From positions 186,001-250,000 of the forward strand of contig CAZTXB010000001.1 in the NCBI GenBank assembly GCA_964617955.1: 64,000 bases of DNA. The letters are read 5' to 3'. Positions 27,425 to 37,600 of the stretch are shown piece after piece (positions within the stretch are counted from its first letter, which is position 1; the number at the start of each line of letters is the position of its first letter). The stretch comes from JABWCE01 sp964617955. GTDB taxonomy: Bacteria; Bacteroidota; Bacteroidia; NS11-12g; UBA9320. The notes beneath the pieces were generated by a model, which saw nothing but the letters and a program-made list of their open reading frames with translations, was not told the DNA's origin and ran no database searches. A program made the translations under genes and the position numbers.

Positions 27425-29305
27425 TTAGGCTACTTCCAATTCCAGAGTCTCTTCAATCGGAATGTAATCACTGTCTTTTTCGATTACCAAATTGTTAATA
27501 ATGAATTCCTGGCGTTCCTGGCTGTTCTTGCCCATATAATATTCGAGTATTTTTTCGATGCTTGTTTCTGCTCTCAATATCACCGGATCCAGGCGAATGT
27601 CTTCACCTATAAAAAGGCCGAATTCGTCCGGGCTAATCTCGCCAAGTCCTTTAAAACGGGTAATTTCAACCTTATCTTTGAGTTTTGCTATTGCGGCTTG
27701 CTTCTCTGATTCGCTGTAACAATAAATGGTTTTTTGCTTGTTGCGGACTCTGAAAAGTGGGGTGTCCAAAATATAAAGATGCCCGTTGCGAACCAGATCC
27801 GGAAAAAACTGTAGAAAAAAAGTTAAGAGCAACAATCGGATGTGCATGCCATCCACATCAGCGTCCGTAGCTACTACGATATTGTTATACCTTAAATTTT
27901 CAATGCCATCTTCTATATCCAAGGCATGTTGAAGGAGGTTAAACTCCTCGTTTTCATAAACTACCTTTTTAGTTAAGCCATAACAATTCAAAGGCTTACC
28001 CCTCAAACTAAACACAGCCTGCAAATCCACATTTCTCGATTTCGTGATGCTGCCACTCGCCGAATCACCCTCTGTAATAAAAAGTGTCGTGTTGTATCGC
28101 GCTTCATCTTTTTCATCGGTAAAATGACAACGGCAATCTCTTAATTTCTTGTTGTGCAAATTGGCCTTTTTGGCCCTCTCATTGGCCAACTTTCTAATGC
28201 CGGCCATTTCTTTTCGCTCTTTCTCGCTTCGCACAATGCGTTTGAGCATGGCATCAGCCACGGCTGGGTTTTTATGAAGGTAGTCGTCGAGTTGTTTTTT
28301 TAAAAAATCATGAATATACGCTTTTACAGTTGGTCCTTCAGGTCCCATTTCAAAACTTCCCAATTTTGTTTTGGTCTGTGATTCAAAAACCGGTTCCTGT
28401 ACCCTGAGGCTCAAAGCCCCTATCACCGAAGCCCTGATATCACTGGCATCAAAATCTTTTTTGTAGAAGTCGCGAATGGTCTTCACCAATGCTTCTTTAA
28501 AGGCCTGGAGGTGTGTGCCTCCTTGTGTCGTATTTTGTCCGTTTACGAAGCTATAGTATTCTTCTCCATAATGGTTATCGTGAGAAAAAGCCACTTCAAT
28601 GTCGTCGCCTTTCAAATGGATGATCGGGTAATTCAGCTCTTCCTCATTGGTTTTACGCCTTAGCAGGTCGAGCAATCCATTCTTCGAAAAGTACTTTTCT
28701 CCGTTATAGTTTAAACTCAAACCTGAGTTGAGATAGGCATAATTCCAGAGTTGGTTGTCGATAAATTCGGGAATGAACCTGTAATGTTTAAATATGGTAT
28801 CGTCAGGAATAAATTCGATATAGGTGCCGTTCTGCTCATTGGTCTCAAGGTCAATATCTGAAACCAAATTGCCTTTGTTGAATTCAGCCATTTTGCTCTT
28901 GCCTTCGCGCACCGACTGCACTTTAAAATAATTCGATAAAGCATTAACCGCCTTGGTTCCGACCCCGTTTAAGCCCACTGATTTTTGAAAGGCTTTGGAA
29001 TCGTATTTCCCGCCGGTGTTTATTTTCGATACGCATTCAAGCACCTTACCGAGAGGTATGCCACGACCATAGTCCCGTATGCATGCTTTCCCCTCCTCCA
29101 CCTTAATATCGATGGCTTTGCCATGACCCATCACATACTCGTCGATGCAATTGTCAATAACTTCTTTTAAGAGCACGTAAATCCCGTCATCGGCAGATGA
29201 ACCATTGCCTAATTTGCCGATATACATACCCGGCCTCAGCCTGATATGCTCACGCCAGTCAAGGGACTTTATGCTGTCTTCATCATACTTTACTTCTGGT
29301 GCCAA
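27425..29305 (-). CDS. parE: DNA topoisomerase IV subunit B
   Basis: A 626-residue ATPase subunit of topoisomerase IV. The GHKL ATPase domain has EVIDNCIDE near residue 50, RDYGRGIP near 77 and GVGTKAVNALS near 115. The transducer domain contains the QTKTKLG motif. The TOPRIM domain has EGDSASG near 413 and DADVDGMHIR near 483. The length is short, without the insert found in proteobacterial GyrB, as expected for ParE. Probably transcribed together with parC downstream. No exact -7 box is visible directly upstream. Confidence 0.94.
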   Translation of the reverse strand: MAPEVKYDEDSIKSLDWREHIRLRPGMYIGKLGNGSSADDGIYVLLKEVIDNCIDEYVMGHGKAIDIKVEEGKACIRDYGRGIPLGKVLECVSKINTGGKYDSKAFQKSVGLNGVGTKAVNALSNYFKVQSVREGKSKMAEFNKGNLVSDIDLETNEQNGTYIEFIPDDTIFKHYRFIPEFIDNQLWNYAYLNSGLSLNYNGEKYFSKNGLLDLLRRKTNEEELNYPIIHLKGDDIEVAFSHDNHYGEEYYSFVNGQNTTQGGTHLQAFKEALVKTIRDFYKKDFDASDIRASVIGALSLRVQEPVFESQTKTKLGSFEMGPEGPTVKAYIHDFLKKQLDDYLHKNPAVADAMLKRIVRSEKERKEMAGIRKLANERAKKANLHNKKLRDCRCHFTDEKDEARYNTTLFITEGDSASGSITKSRNVDLQAVFSLRGKPLNCYGLTKKVVYENEEFNLLQHALDIEDGIENLRYNNIVVATDADVDGMHIRLLLLTFFLQFFPDLVRNGHLYILDTPLFRVRNKQKTIYCYSESEKQAAIAKLKDKVEITRFKGLGEISPDEFGLFIGEDIRLDPVILRAETSIEKILEYYMGKNSQERQEFIINNLVIEKDSDYIPIEETLELEVA

Positions 29306-29428
29306 TTTTAAATTAATAATTGAAGCACGAAATTAAATATCCGCAATATTTTGCAGTGGAAAAGATATAAACATAATGAAACACCCAAAAAATGAAGCGC
29401 TCTAGCTCTTAAAAAAACCTTGGAGAAA

Positions 29429-29845
29429 TTATCCTTGCTCTGCGAGCTTTTTGAAATTATTAAGAATGGCCTGCCAGCCTCCACGCTGCATTTCAACCGG
29501 ATTTTCTGTTTCTGCATCAAAAGTCTCTGTTACCAGGATATCGGATCCTTTTTGAATGAAAGAAACGCTTACTCTACGCCCATCTGACATCGCATATTCA
29601 ATAAGTTGGTATGGCACAATGTTTTCATACACCCCTTCAAAATCAAATCCAAAACTTCCGTCTTTGGCTTCCATCCGAGAAGAGAATTTTCCACCGACGC
29701 GCAAATCGTTGCTGGCTTTAGGGCAGCACCAATCGTCAGAGGCAAAGGTCCATTGTGTAATATACTCGGGTTCAGTCCAACAATCCCAAACTTTTTTTAG
29801 ATCGGCACTCACCGATATGCTTACTGTTACTTTTTCGAAACTCAT
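29429..29845 (-). CDS. SRPBCC (AHSA1-like) family protein
   Basis: A 138-residue single-domain START-like protein of the activator-of-Hsp90-ATPase-homologue branch. Typical features are the opening VTVSISVSADLKKVWDCWTEPEYITQW, GGKFSSRMEAKDGS and the closing GGWQAILNNFKKLAEQ. Members bind small hydrophobic ligands; no ligand can be named. Cytoplasmic. The -7 box is 10 bases before the ATG. Confidence 0.9.
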   Translation of the reverse strand: MSFEKVTVSISVSADLKKVWDCWTEPEYITQWTFASDDWCCPKASNDLRVGGKFSSRMEAKDGSFGFDFEGVYENIVPYQLIEYAMSDGRRVSVSFIQKGSDILVTETFDAETENPVEMQRGGWQAILNNFKKLAEQG

Positions 29846-29855
29846 GATTTTTTAG

Positions 29856-29886
29856 CAAAATTAATGAGCCTCTTTCAATCGACCAA
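29856..29886 (-). promoter_or_regulatory. Promoter of the SRPBCC gene
   Basis: Read on the minus strand: TTG (29884-29886), 20 bases, then TAATTTTG (29856-29863). The box ends 10 bases before the ATG at 29845, giving an almost leaderless mRNA. Confidence 0.6.
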
Positions 29887-30031
29887 GTTTAGCTGATGGG
29901 GTTCTGGATAGTTTTTTTTTACAACGGCTCCATTCAAATCATTGCACTCAACATTATTCCCTATAGCCAATTAAGAAATCACACTGCTCAACTCACGATG
30001 AATAGACTTAGGTGATTTTTCAAACACAAGC

Positions 30032-30068
30032 AAAAAAAAGGGGGCTGCCTACTATTAACACAGCCCCC
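30032..30068 (-). terminator. Rho-independent terminator of the large PKD gene
   Basis: On the minus strand the stem GGGGGCTG (30068-30061) pairs with CAGCCCCC (30047-30040) and is followed by eight T. It lies 25 bases behind the stop of the 1378-residue gene. Confidence 0.9.
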
Positions 30069-30092
30069 GGTAAGAGTAATATAGACTTACAA

Positions 30093-33000
30093 CTATCTTG
30101 CAATCATAATTTTGGATCGGTAAATTACACTGTTCGCGTGTACAATGTTTACCAAGTATAAACCATTATTCATCGCAGAGGTATTGATGACATGCGAATT
30201 ATCGCTTCCTGAGATGGTCTCCGATAACAATACCACACCTGTTAAATCGGTGAGTTGTATGGTAACTTCATCCTTAATGCCAGAATCCCAATTGATGTTT
30301 AGCTGTACAGACGCAGGATTAGGCTGAAGTCTAACTTTTTGCAGAGCAATTTCAGGGTTTAATACCACCACCGATGAATAAGCAAATTCACCATCGTAGT
30401 CCATTTGCTTTATTCGGTAATAAGCAACTTTACTCAGAGGTGATTCATCCAAAAATCTGTATTTACTCACAGTGTTCTTGGTTCCTTCACCCTTAACTTG
30501 TCCTATTGATTTGAAATCGCGACCGTCGGATGATCTTTCAATATTGAAATAATCGTTGTTTAATTCTGTAGCGGTTATCCAATTAACACTTACAGTTTTA
30601 TCAGTATTCTTAAATGCTGATACGTTGAGCCACGTAACTGGTAAAGGCTCGGTAATGCACCATGACATTTTACTCAAAGCAATGTCGGAAATGCAAGTTG
30701 CTGTTTTGGGACATCCTATGCCGGCAAAGGTCATTTCACCGCAGGCTTTACCTGCCTTCCAGTAAGATACAGATGAATAATCCACTTCATAATCCACACT
30801 CAGAATTAAGCGATAGTAGATCACATATCCCCCATTATTCATACCCGCATCAAATTTGAACACAATATCATCATGTTCACAGGTCATGGATTTATCACCT
30901 TGATAGGAAGGGCAATTAAGGTTTGTCCAGGAACTGCCGTTATAACTCCATTGCACTTTTACCACTTTGCTCATGATGCCTGCCTTTATCGCACAGTCAT
31001 TAAATGTTATGTTCCAATGGCTAATAGCCTGGCTGGTATTCGCTGGGTTAAGGTTTGACATTTTCCAGGTCCAGACATAATTTGAAGAGTTTGCTACTCC
31101 AGCATCAATGAGGTCAACGCGGTACTTGCCGTCAGGACTGGTGCTGCTGTTGCTACCTGACCCTGAGCCAGAACCTGAGGCCGTATTGGTATTGCTTAAT
31201 TTTAAATGCACTGAATCTACTTTCGATAGAAAATGCAGCGCCAAGTCATTTGAATTGCTGCTGTTGGTTCCGGTAGTTATTCCTTTATAGGAAAGACTGG
31301 TCCCTGTATTTGAACTCAACTGAATATTGGTTGAATTGAAAGTAGCAGCAATTTGTGAGGTGCTTATTAAATTTCCTTGTAGAAAAGCTGAAACGCTTAC
31401 TATTTCTTCTCCGGTCGCGCTTTTGTCAATATCCCTAATAGAAAATTTCAGATCCGAAGCCGAACGGTTAAATTTAAGAGTAGCCTTGCCCTCCTGAGAG
31501 CAAATTTCTTGCCAACTAATGGACGTATCGTTGCTTCTTTGAAATTTCCGACTGGTATGAAAGCTATCATTGGCATTGCTCTCTTTTCTCAGTTTTAACC
31601 AATTGCCCGATGCATGCGTAAAGGTGTAGTTTTTCATACTGGTTTTTAAAGGCACGCCTGTAATGTTAAACTTAATACCAGAGCAAACAGGGGTTTTTAC
31701 ATTTACACTAACCGAAGCTTGAGAAGTACATCCATTAAGTGTTACTGTAACCGATATGGTTTGACTTCCGGCATTTGTAAATTTTATTTGCACAGAATTG
31801 CCACTGCCAGTAATAACAGCACCACCGGTTGCCGACCAGCTATAGGTAGCACCTGCAACCGCTGTGGCTGTATACGTTAAAGCCGTGTCGGTGAAAATAG
31901 TGAATGGTGGAGGCGTAATACTGATCGATCCCGGCGAGGGATACACTGTAAAACTCACAGAAACTGATTTATTCGAACACCCTGCCTTACTAACTGTAAG
32001 CGTTACAATCTTAGTGCCTGAAGTAGTATAGGATACGGTATTGGGCCCAACCCCTGTGCCTGTGGCCGGGCTGGCGCCTGAACCATAATTCCATGCATAA
32101 GTTACCCCAGAACCTTGATCAACCGCCGAAAAGGTAGTGGCTATATTTTGGCACAAATTTGGACAAGCAGTAATCACGGCATTTGGGCAAGTCGATATTT
32201 CAATGGTATGGTTATCGGTAGCAGTACAACCATCTTTGGTTACGGTTACACTAAAATTTTTAGTGCCATTGCTCGGCCATTTAATGACCATAGAATGGGT
32301 TCCGCTACCGCTTACAATAACGCCATCAGTTGGAACTGTCCATGAATAGGTGGCGCCTGAAATGGAAGGTGTTGTAAAAGTATAATTTGTGTTTATGTTG
32401 CCTGTGACAGGCCCAGTAATCACCGCCGATGGACCGGCGGTAACATTGACTGTAGCCGTTGAAACGTGGCTGCAGGAACTCATCGTCGAATTGGTAAGGG
32501 TTAGGGTTACGGTTTTTGAACCGCTAGAGCCATAAACTACTGAATGTGGTCCTTTTCCGGTGGCTGTTGATGGAGTGGCCCCGGAGCCAAAACTCCAGCT
32601 ATATATCGAACCTGTCCCCATGTCGGTTGCCGACAATTGAATAGACGTGTTTATGCAAGTTGACCCTGGACAGCTTATCACAGCTTTTCCGCATACATCA
32701 ACCGTTTTAGTAGTAGAATCGGAACAATCCCCGTTGGAGACTATCATCTTTATAGTTTTTTTACCGGTAGTGGAATAAACCACATCCATTGGGGCCTGGG
32801 CATAACCCTTTAGAACTAAAGCAGCAAGGCCTTGTCGATTCACCGAGGAATTAAAGGTTACTCCAGGGGATTCACTTCCACTGGCACTGAGTATTTTGTA
32901 ATAATTTGCAAAAGTGCAGGTTGACGAATTGGTGAAATCGTTGGCTTCAACATAATTCGACAAAGTCGGCGTATAGGAGCCAGAATTTCCACAAGTGGCT

Positions 33001-34229
33001 GTTAAAAGAATTACGTCACCTGCGGCATAGCTTAAGGAGGAAGCAACCGACATGGGATTTCCGGAACCCTCAACACTTTGAATATTACCAATTGGGCTGC
33101 TTTGATTTACATTCTTAAACACCGCAGCAGCATACATGGTATAATCAGGGGTTCCTGACCATGTGAACACAAAACTCTTTGATCCTGTTCCTGCCGATGC
33201 AAGGTCTGATTCTTTTAAATACCAAACTTCAACCCTGCCATAAGATGGCGCGTTGGTACTAATTGGTTTTTCAACCGCTTGCGTCAATGCCTTTCCTCCG
33301 TAAGTTACGCCGGTTAAATCAACCATGGCACTGTGCTCCATACCTACGGTCAATACGAGCATTCGGTTCGACCCCGAAGAATTGGTATAGGCAAAAGCAC
33401 CATTGCTATTGACCCATGCATTATGTAAAGATACAGGGCCATAGTTAAAGGTTTGTGGTGTAGCTCCGCTTCCAAAATTCCAGCTGTAACTTAAGCCGGT
33501 ACCACTCGCTGAGCCATTGAATGTATAAGTGGTGCCCACAAACCCGGTAGAAGTTCCTGTGATGGACAAATTTGTGGGTTTTGCACTGATGTAAGCAGTA
33601 ACGGTTGTTGCCGTTTCGCTCATACATCCCGTGGTTGAATTATAACTGTAGGCTAGGTACTGGTAAGTACCGGTTGAGGTTTCTGAATAATTGAGACTAT
33701 TCCCGGAGCCTATATAGGTAGTTCCTTTATACCATTTAATGCTGCTGCCTGAACTTGGTGTCCCGCTCAATGTAAAAGTCGTGTTCACACATGCAAAAAT
33801 TGGTGAGCACACACTTGGTGGGCAAGCGGGAGCAGCCTTTACTGTGAGGCAAATTGAATTGGTTTCACAATAAACCGAGTAGGTCGAAGCTTTCACATAA
33901 CCATAAATGGTGTAGGTTCCTGAAGAACTCGGAGTGAAGACATGGGTAACCGATGATCCCGGCGAAGAGGTATAAACCAGTGAAGTCCCACAATAAACTT
34001 TGATATATCTTAAAAACGAGCAACCCGAGTATTTACATGTGGCTCCACTAAAAAGATAGGTAGCTGGCTGACCAACGCAAATACTGGTCGGTCCGCTGAT
34101 ACTGCCTTGATTTGTAAGTCCGCAATTTGGATCGCAAGAGCCTGATGCAAAGACACTTGGAGTTAAAAATTGAACACAAAGGGCAAGACCTACCCCAAGA
34201 GAGATAAAGTAATTTTTTTTCATAGACAT
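30093..34229 (-). CDS. Large PKD-repeat T9SS type A surface protein
   Basis: A 1378-residue exported protein. Signal peptide (about 1-28, ending VFA-SG), then several Ig-like and PKD domains. Three PKD domains share the pattern YSWxFGSGATP and a closing TKTVTLTxSN. In the first of them a block of about 210 residues (about 263-476, NRMLVLTVGMEHS to AALVLKGY) is inserted in the loop after GATPQTFN. Residues 840-1200 form a further beta-rich region with a GSGSGSGS linker. Then comes a fibronectin-like module with LNNDYFNIERSSDGRDF, shared with the protein at 5806, and a type A sorting tail (LQPNPASVQLNINWD, NNGLYLVNIV). Probably an adhesin or matrix protein; it has no catalytic motif I recognise. 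The ATG two codons later is also possible. Confidence 0.85.
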   Translation of the reverse strand: MSMKKNYFISLGVGLALCVQFLTPSVFASGSCDPNCGLTNQGSISGPTSICVGQPATYLFSGATCKYSGCSFLRYIKVYCGTSLVYTSSPGSSVTHVFTPSSSGTYTIYGYVKASTYSVYCETNSICLTVKAAPACPPSVCSPIFACVNTTFTLSGTPSSGSSIKWYKGTTYIGSGNSLNYSETSTGTYQYLAYSYNSTTGCMSETATTVTAYISAKPTNLSITGTSTGFVGTTYTFNGSASGTGLSYSWNFGSGATPQTFNYGPVSLHNAWVNSNGAFAYTNSSGSNRMLVLTVGMEHSAMVDLTGVTYGGKALTQAVEKPISTNAPSYGRVEVWYLKESDLASAGTGSKSFVFTWSGTPDYTMYAAAVFKNVNQSSPIGNIQSVEGSGNPMSVASSLSYAAGDVILLTATCGNSGSYTPTLSNYVEANDFTNSSTCTFANYYKILSASGSESPGVTFNSSVNRQGLAALVLKGYAQAPMDVVYSTTGKKTIKMIVSNGDCSDSTTKTVDVCGKAVISCPGSTCINTSIQLSATDMGTGSIYSWSFGSGATPSTATGKGPHSVVYGSSGSKTVTLTLTNSTMSSCSHVSTATVNVTAGPSAVITGPVTGNINTNYTFTTPSISGATYSWTVPTDGVIVSGSGTHSMVIKWPSNGTKNFSVTVTKDGCTATDNHTIEISTCPNAVITACPNLCQNIATTFSAVDQGSGVTYAWNYGSGASPATGTGVGPNTVSYTTSGTKIVTLTVSKAGCSNKSVSVSFTVYPSPGSISITPPPFTIFTDTALTYTATAVAGATYSWSATGGAVITGSGNSVQIKFTNAGSQTISVTVTLNGCTSQASVSVNVKTPVCSGIKFNITGVPLKTSMKNYTFTHASGNWLKLRKESNANDSFHTSRKFQRSNDTSISWQEICSQEGKATLKFNRSASDLKFSIRDIDKSATGEEIVSVSAFLQGNLISTSQIAATFNSTNIQLSSNTGTSLSYKGITTGTNSSNSNDLALHFLSKVDSVHLKLSNTNTASGSGSGSGSNSSTSPDGKYRVDLIDAGVANSSNYVWTWKMSNLNPANTSQAISHWNITFNDCAIKAGIMSKVVKVQWSYNGSSWTNLNCPSYQGDKSMTCEHDDIVFKFDAGMNNGGYVIYYRLILSVDYEVDYSSVSYWKAGKACGEMTFAGIGCPKTATCISDIALSKMSWCITEPLPVTWLNVSAFKNTDKTVSVNWITATELNNDYFNIERSSDGRDFKSIGQVKGEGTKNTVSKYRFLDESPLSKVAYYRIKQMDYDGEFAYSSVVVLNPEIALQKVRLQPNPASVQLNINWDSGIKDEVTIQLTDLTGVVLLSETISGSDNSHVINTSAMNNGLYLVNIVHANSVIYRSKIMIAR

Positions 34230-34692
34230 TGAATTTGTTAACCGTTTGGCAAGATGTATGCCATGCTAATTTTAAATTAAAAATAAGTTAAAAGAGACAT
34301 TCTAAATGTCTAGAATACAAATTTTTAAAATTTATTAACCCTCTCAAATGGTTCTTATAAAACTTGAAAAATTATTTATTTAATCCCAATGTGAGACGAT
34401 TTAATCCAATTTTTGGAATCGTGACAAATTAATTTTTCTTAAAAAATATTCACGCTTAAATATCAGTTCATAAACAAAAAATGAATGGACTTTTTGACCA
34501 AACATGTTATTCCAATTTTTAGAGACGATAATTTTTAATAATGAAGTCTCAAATGAGGATAGCATTCGTTTAAATTCCCGCCCCCCCCCCCCTTCCTTAC
34601 AATTTGAATTAATCAGTTATCCACATTTAATTCTTTCATTTTATAGGTCTAGTTAAAATAATACCATTTATTTGTGAGTCTATTTACTACAC
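34230..34692. other. 463-base intergenic region between divergent surface genes
   Basis: AT-rich, without a supported gene or RNA. No exact TAnnTTTG is found on the plus strand. Its striking content is a run of 12 C at 34581-34592, listed separately. The regions upstream of two large surface proteins meet here. Confidence 0.6.
34581..34592. repeat. Poly-C tract (12 C)
   Basis: Twelve consecutive C in an otherwise AT-rich region, about 100 bases before the ATG of the type B surface protein. Homopolymer runs of this length slip easily in replication and can vary promoter activity. Confidence 0.9.
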
Positions 34693-37600
34693 ATGAAAGT
34701 GAAATTATTTTTATTGCATGCCTTCTTCTTTTGTGGCTTTGTGGCCAATGCGGGGCATTGGTTTGTCAACGCTACTATTGGTGACGATACCTATGACGGG
34801 AGTTCTCCTTTAATTGGTTCAGGACTAGTAGGACCTAAAAAAAGCATTTCGAATGCGCTAATGAATGCATCGGGTTATGACACCATCTTCATCTCAGATG
34901 GCCTTTATGCTGAAAACCTCTTTCTCGATAAGCCCATTGTGATTTTAGGAAACAATTGGGGAATAAATCCCCTTACTCAAACAAGGTCGGCCGAAACTCA
35001 AATTGTTCCTGTAAGCACACAAGTAGGGTCGGGTATCTCGGGGAATTCTCTGATTGAAATAGCCTCCTGCTGTGTCGTTCTCGATGGTATGCTCATTTCT
35101 GGCAACAGTCCAAATATCTTCACTCCTGTTGCAAAATATAATCTGGAGTACGAAAGCTCATACGGCATCGCAGGTCGTGGCGCATATGATAACCTAAGCT
35201 TGGTGAACTTAATTATTTCTAATTTTTCAATAGCAGCTATACATCTATCAAGTGGCATTTTTACCGCTAAGGATAATATGATTAAGAACTGTAAAATAGC
35301 CGGTGGTGACCAAAACTCTACCGGAATTATGCTCAGTGAAAATTTTTATTCAAATATTTCTCTTTCGAAAATAGATTCTTGCGACAAAGGGCTTGTTTTT
35401 GAAAATTTCTCAGACAAAAACCAGAAAACTTTTTTTGTATCCTACATGAATATAAGGGCTGAGAAGCTCGGAGTATCTATAAAAGATTTTACTGGAAATA
35501 CCGATTCCATCATAGTCGAATACAATGTCATTTATCCCTTAAGCGCTTCATCTGGCTTCAGAGGGCTATCGTCGAGCGACAACTCCTCTATTGGCTATCT
35601 GAGTTTTAATAACAATCAGCTCATCGATTGTTTCAATGGCATTTATCTCGCTAATTTTTTTGATAAGTTTGAAACAAGAATAACTTCAAATTCATTCAAT
35701 TTAGGTGGGACGGGCCTCTATATTGACCAGTCTCTCATCACACCCACAACTGATTTATATTTGGATGGTAACACTTTTACCAATCTTGGTGGGCAAGGAA
35801 TTTATAGTACGGTGGAAGGCGACTTAATCACCCTAAATCTCAACAACACCCTTATACAAAATTGCAATGATGGAATTATACTCATTGGGAATTCAAATGC
35901 AAATCTTGGCAATACACAGTTCGATAATATATCCAACTTTTATCTTTATCTGGATTCAACCCTTTCAGGTTTAAGGCCTATCAATACTATGGATGGGACC
36001 AATGCCTTCTTTGACGGAGTTCAGGGAAACAGCTTAAGCGTAAATCAAGCTAAACTCGTCGAGAATAAAATTCACCATTATCTCGACCAACCCGGAATGG
36101 CTTGGGTTTTATATAAGACTGACTACCTATTTGTAACTTCTGTAGACGGCAACAACAGCTTAGGCCGGGCTATAAAGGTGGCTGCTTCCGGCTGGAATAT
36201 ATACCTCAGCAATGTATTGAATACCGAAACAGCAGAGGTCGACAAAGGTCTGCACCTCTTTTCCGAGAAGTCAACCATTGGCAAGTTAGTCATGTCGACA
36301 TTGAACGAAGACCTTTATCTACACGGCACTTTGAACCTGAGTTCCGGATTGGTTTTATTTTCCGGGATTATTGAAACCGGACCTACAGATACTCTAAATG
36401 TAACTCGAAGTAAGTCAATGACCGTACTTGACCCTGGAAGCGCTACAAGTTATGTGAGAGGCCAACTTTTTATAAAGTACAGCTCTTTTGTGGCCAATGA
36501 CGTAATAAAAGATATCATTCCCATCGGTGTGGGAGATGACTACAGACCCGCTTACGTGCATGCCATATGGACTTCAGGGTTAAACCCGTTTACGGCCGGA
36601 TTTAACCACTTATATGGAAAGGCTCCTATTGGTACTTTACCTTCCAACATCACCCATATATCGGATATACGTTTTTGGGAGATTAATAACCCGGAAAACA
36701 AACCTCTATTCTCTATTCAAGCCGTAGGGTTCTTTTATGATACCCTGGTGATGAACGATTATGTAAATGATCCAGCCAACCTTAGAGTGATTTACAGTGA
36801 TGGCTCTAATGTTTTAAATCTTGGCGGCAGCGGAACCGTACCTAAATCAGGGTCTCTTCTAAGCGCGAGTGGAAATCCCGGTTATGGAATTTATACCTTT
36901 GGAAATTTTTTAGGTGGAAATAACACTTTATCCGCCAACCGACCGATTGCCGTTTGCAATACTTTTGGACATTGCACCAACGATTCTATCCTCTTCACGG
37001 GCATAAACTCCAGCTCTGAATGGCCCATACAATCCTACAAATGGGATATTCAGGGGCCTTCTACCGTTGCAAGTCCGGAAGTCAGTTCCTCCATAAAAAA
37101 GAAAATTGCGGTCCCCGGAAATTACCTGGTCACCCTCATCATCAGAAATTCAAATGGATTTGAAGACACTACCTCTCAGCTTTTAAAAATTGACGATATT
37201 CCAAAAGTAAATTTTGCCGTAGATACGCCTTGCTTCCCGAATCCTATTTCCTTTGTTAACAAAAGTTTAGTGCCTCCTACTGATTTTATTTTGGAATCGA
37301 GGTGGAAGCTTGATACTTTTAATTACACAGGAAACTCAGTAAGCTTTACACCGCTAATTGCCGGCTCTTTATCGGGAAAACTGAAAATTATGCTAAATAC
37401 CGGCTGTTCCGACACCCTCAACTTCAATTTTATCTCTCCGACGAGGCCAATATTTAAATTAAACCCGAATGGTACAAAAGATTTGTGCGATGGAGACAGC
37501 CTCAAAGTAAAAGTTACTTCTTCGACCGGAAAAAAGATATGGAACGATGGAAATACTTACGATTCCCTTCTGTTAAAAACAGCTACTTTTAAAAGGGGTA

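Noticed and set aside
31126..31185. GSGSGSGS-coding repeat in the large PKD gene
   Set aside because: It is a short flexible linker inside one protein and not a DNA repeat element of its own.
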